NCBI GenBank assembly: GCA_024516155.1
Contig: JAJJXM010000225.1
Location: 1 to 11,421, forward strand
Reading direction: 5' to 3'
Length of the DNA stretch: 11,421 bases
Origin: Pyronema omphalodes
Lineage: Eukaryota > Ascomycota > Pezizomycetes > Pezizales > Pyronemataceae
Part shown: one piece after another, positions 9,139 through 11,421 of the stretch
How the letters are laid out: each line of letters starts with the position of its first letter
Numbering within the stretch: position 1 is the stretch's first letter
Notes under the pieces: generated by a model
What the model saw: the letters and a program-made list of their open reading frames with translations, nothing else
Told to the model about the DNA's origin: nothing
Database searches by the model: none
Program-made: the position numbers and the translations under genes

Positions 9139-9202
9139 GGAAGTTAGGAAGTTAGGAAGTTAGGAAGTTAGGAAGTTAGGAAGTTAGGAAGTTAGGAAGT
9201 TA
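9139..9202 (+). repeat. GGAAGTTA minisatellite, 8 perfect copies
   Basis: Eight exact tandem copies of GGAAGTTA, 64 bp, with a diverged copy (GGAAGTTTGA) just before. Perfect identity of all units suggests recent expansion. It lies in the convergent spacer, 33 bp before the A40 run. Confidence 0.97.
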
Positions 9203-9234
9203 ATCAACTTTAACAAAACAAAACGGGTGTGAAC

Positions 9235-9235
<1 letters not shown>

Positions 9236-9275
<40 letters not shown>
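9236..9275 (+). repeat. A40 homopolymer
   Basis: Forty consecutive A on the plus strand, which is T40 in the sense of the minus-strand gene downstream of its stop. It is flanked by GTGAACC and by TCACGTG. It is not attached to an obvious retroposed gene body. The true length is uncertain in any assembly. Confidence 0.95.
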
Positions 9276-9276
<1 letters not shown>

Positions 9277-9278
<2 letters not shown>

Positions 9279-9282
9279 CGTG
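9277..9282. promoter_or_regulatory. CACGTG (E-box) motif
   Basis: TCACGTG directly follows the A40 run. CACGTG is the palindromic target of bHLH factors, including fungal Cbf1-type proteins. A six-base match in 11 kb is weak evidence, and its position between two gene ends argues against a simple promoter role. Confidence 0.25.
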
Positions 9283-9473
9283 CCATCGAAATGTCTGCCT
9301 GGTGGTGGTGGTGATGATGGTTTTCTTACAATTCTAATTCAAGGTTGATTATATCGTATCAACAGCTCGGGATCTACAAGCCCCAGGAACCCCGATTAAA
9401 ACCGTTTCTCAAGCCGCAAATTTTCAACCCGGGTATGCAGATATGTAATTGGGTGCACACGTTTGCATGGTTG

Positions 9474-9479
9474 CACGTG
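9474..9479. promoter_or_regulatory. Second CACGTG (E-box) motif
   Basis: GCACGTGG, about 200 bp from the first CACGTG, within the same convergent spacer. The same caution applies: it is a motif match only. Confidence 0.2.
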
Positions 9480-9563
9480 GTTGATTAATTGTATGTAATC
9501 TTAAGGTCTTTATAGTACTTAGTGCCTTTCTTAGGGCAATGACCTAAGGTGGTTGTTTTTACA

Positions 9564-9576
9564 GGGGGGGGGGGGG
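9564..9576 (+). repeat. G13 homopolymer
   Basis: Thirteen consecutive G on the plus strand, in the 3' flank of the minus-strand gene. Confidence 0.95.
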
Positions 9577-9771
9577 CAGTTGAATATTGATCGATTGGAA
9601 CTAATGAAACAAGCCTAATTACATACATGCTAAATTTCTAATATCCTCCATTTATGTTAGTAGATATCCTAATATGTTCCGATATATTCCGTTGTGCTCA
9701 ATGATGTTCTGAAAAGAAATCCCCACAATCACAGAAAGTCACCATAAATGTTCCCTACTTACCCCACCACC

Positions 9772-9806
9772 ACTCACCACTCACCACTCACCACTCACCA
9801 CTCACC
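9772..9806. repeat. ACTCACC 7-bp tandem repeat overlapping a stop codon
   Basis: Five exact copies of ACTCACC (GGTGAGT on the minus strand). The copy at 9800-9806 supplies most of the final Trp codon (TGG, 9807-9805) and the TGA stop (9804-9802) of the minus-strand gene. On the minus strand each unit also contains GTGAGT, which matches a 5' splice-donor consensus. Confidence 0.95.
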
Positions 9807-11421
9807 AAGCATCCCTAACCGCCTTGAAATTATTTCCCTCCGCCGCGACTTCAGTTTTCCTCCTCTTTTGAATTGATTCCCCATCTTTAGCCACAGTCCT
9901 CTTACCAGCAGTACTGGTTGCCCTACACAACTCCGCAATAGTCTTCTGCCTCTTCACACTTCTAGTACCACTTCTCCCCTGTAGCCCTGCGACGGCAGCA
10001 GCCTGAGTAGGATACCTTGTTACCGTTACTCCTCCCACTTTCTTCACCACCAGCGCCCCTGGTGTACCTCCAGCAACCGGAGGCTTAAAAGCCTTCTTAT
10101 ATAAACTCGTGCCCGTCCTTTTCGTCGGCGATCGAGACAAATCCAATTTCGCCATACCCACCTCTGAACTTCCAAAGGCAGAGAAGGAACCTGCTTTTAG
10201 ACGCTCGCCGTTATCTCCATTATCTTTTTCACGTGGTTTTCGTGTTTGAGTAGGTGTTTTCCAGTGTGACGATAATCCGGTCTTGGTTCGAATGGGTGAA
10301 GAATGGATGGTAGTCGTATGGATGTTGTTATGGAAAGGAAGTTCATGCGGTCGAGAATTGAATTGTTGTAAAGCGGTATTTATGTAGCCCCTATGCTGGT
10401 CATGGCCTGGAGAGTGGGGGATAAAATATGGCTCTGTAACATCAGATACAGCCGCTCTTTCTGGACCCCTCTCGGTGGTCAAGAGGTCTTCGTCGACTGT
10501 AACTCGTGACGGTGGATTGAACGTAGTTGCATTATTAGTTTTGGTGCGCGTTCGATAAAACGAGATCATTGATGGAGGACTTGATGGGGGCGGCGTTGGT
10601 GGGTTCTTAATAGCACGACTCTGAGGCTGACGTCGAGATGGAGTACCGATAGAAGGTCTTATGAATGGTTCGTTTACCTTTGGGGTTGGTGGTGCTCGCA
10701 TATTGTTATCAGGTGTGAAAGAGGAGTCGTGAAGAGCCACGCATGATTTGGGCTGACTGGATGCATTTTGATGGAGTAATAGGGAGTCTGGGGGCAGAGG
10801 TAAGCTCAAGACGTTGGAGCACAGGTCGGAGACGGCAGTGGTTCTAGGAGGGTTAGCTGACCATGAAAACTATGGGAGGGCGGGGGAGGATGGAGGGGGG
10901 GGGGGGGTTGGACTTACGTTTTCCTCGTCGCTTTCGATCTCTTCGAGGAATGGGTGAGGATTAACTGGACGTACAGGATGATCCTTTTGTGGAGAAGGTA
11001 TATTTTGTTGGGTGTTCAAAATATCGTCAGAGTTGACTTTTGCCGGCTTAACGCATGGTGAATGTGATGGTACCTGGAGGGTTTCGGAACATGTTGTTTC
11101 AACCGTGTCTCTTGTTTCATTAGGAGTACCGCTTATCTCCATTTCTAGGGCTTTTTGTTGTTTCATGCGACTTCCCATGGGTCTGTGTGGGGTTTCAGTT
11201 CTCTCAGTTGCAGGTAGCTGCTTTACTGGGAATTTCTGGTGGGCATCGGCTGATTTTTTCTGGTCTATTCTGTTTTCATCATTAGTGGTCGTAAGATCCA
11301 GTTGTGGAAGACTTCTTTCTTGCTCTTGGTTGCAAGTCTTTTGCGGCCTGATGCATTCAGTTGTGATCTCAACCTCTGGACCACAGCTTACGTTCCCCTT
11401 CGGAGCAGAACGTTTTTTCCT
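9802..11421 (-). CDS. Unrecognised, probably nuclear protein; 5' end outside window
   Basis: I do not recognise the family. The frame is open from the window edge (11421) to a donor at 10917 and resumes at 10869. It runs to TGA at 9804-9802, giving 523 visible residues (168 + 355). The join reads EEIESDEEN then FSWSANPPRTT. Most of it looks disordered and rich in Pro, Ser, Thr and Asn. Visible features are an acidic patch before the junction and four full S/T-P-x-K/R sites (SPQK near 10995, TPSR near 10644, SPIR near 10299, SPTK near 10131), the pattern of a CDK substrate. The C-terminus is basic, with SVKRQK and QKRRK as likely nuclear signals. The segment GALVVKKVGGVTVTRYPTQA looks the most ordered. 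A cell-cycle or chromosome role is inference only. An in-frame Met lies at 11178, but open frame continues upstream, so it is probably internal. Confidence 0.75.
10870..10917 (-). other. Intron of the minus-strand gene (48 nt)
   Basis: On the minus strand the donor is GTAAGT at 10917-10912 and the acceptor CCCATAG ends at 10870. The intron is phase 0 and a multiple of three. Its interior is pyrimidine-rich with C13. The only branch-like motif is CCAAC near the donor. Retention would read through a Pro-rich stretch and stop at the TAG of the acceptor. Confidence 0.8.
10895..10907 (+). repeat. G13 homopolymer within an intron
   Basis: Thirteen G on the plus strand, read as C13 in the sense of the minus-strand gene. 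It forms most of the pyrimidine tract of its 48-nt intron. Confidence 0.95.

Larger units (their letters stand above)
8398..9771. other. Convergent intergenic spacer, repeat-dense
   Basis: This 1.4-kb spacer lies between the 3' ends of two genes facing each other. From 8540 to 9280 it is largely simple sequence (listed separately); T-rich runs continue between 8851 and about 9115. From 9283 to 9771 the sequence is unique apart from G13. Frames such as 8444-8746 (minus) or 8710-9057 (plus) merely translate GGGAAT or T runs. The spacer should include both genes' 3' untranslated regions and poly(A) sites, but I cannot place these. Confidence 0.7.

Noticed and set aside
8444..9163. Frames made of Phe, Lys, or His-Thr-Gln runs downstream of the SUN gene
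   Set aside because: They translate T-rich, GGGAAT and GTGTT repeats.
9139..9275. Retroposed sequence with a poly(A) tail
   Set aside because: A40 follows a short minisatellite, with no gene or element body and no visible target duplication.
1..11421. tRNA, rRNA, CRISPR array or transposase gene
   Set aside because: No T-arm/anticodon-arm pattern, no rRNA-like sequence, no regularly spaced direct repeats with unique spacers, and no transposase motifs found by eye on either strand.

Overview
The window looks like nuclear DNA of a filamentous ascomycete (Pezizomycotina). Both recognisable genes carry very short introns (53 and 48 nt) with fungal-style splice signals, and one encodes a Sad1-type SUN-domain protein. 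A leotiomycete is my guess from overall impression only; nothing in the sequence proves it.

Layout. Positions 1-5447, about half the window, contain no gene I can defend. They hold a 500-bp polypyrimidine tract (39-540), a compact near-perfect hairpin (1296-1346), a paired GGCCGGCC palindrome, a GC-rich nonamer repeat, CATA and GTAAAC arrays, a GGTTGA array, and homopolymers (T21, G15, G16). The long open frames there are mostly low-complexity artefacts.

5448-8397 (+) is the main gene. It encodes a SUN-domain inner-nuclear-membrane protein of about 966 aa, with a nucleoplasmic basic N-terminus, one membrane segment, a lumenal coiled coil and a C-terminal SUN domain. As sequenced it is broken by four one-base losses: one near the N-terminus and three within 400 bp before or inside the SUN domain. 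All lie at short repeated-base runs. Conserved SUN residues are intact on both sides of each break, so either the assembly has indel errors or the gene decayed very recently.

8398-9801 is a 1.4-kb spacer between convergent genes, filled with tandem repeats and homopolymers (GTGTT, GGGAAT, T27, GGAAGTTA x8, A40, G13). Two CACGTG sites lie in it.

9802-11421 (-) is the 3' part (523 aa visible) of an unrecognised, probably nuclear protein. It is low-complexity and basic at its C-terminus, with four full CDK-type S/T-P-x-K/R sites. Its last codon and stop come from a 7-bp tandem repeat. The 5' end lies outside the window.

I see no new multi-gene system. The points that deserve a check are the frameshifted SUN gene, the hairpin, the repeat-derived gene end, and the 48-nt intron whose retention would truncate the second protein.
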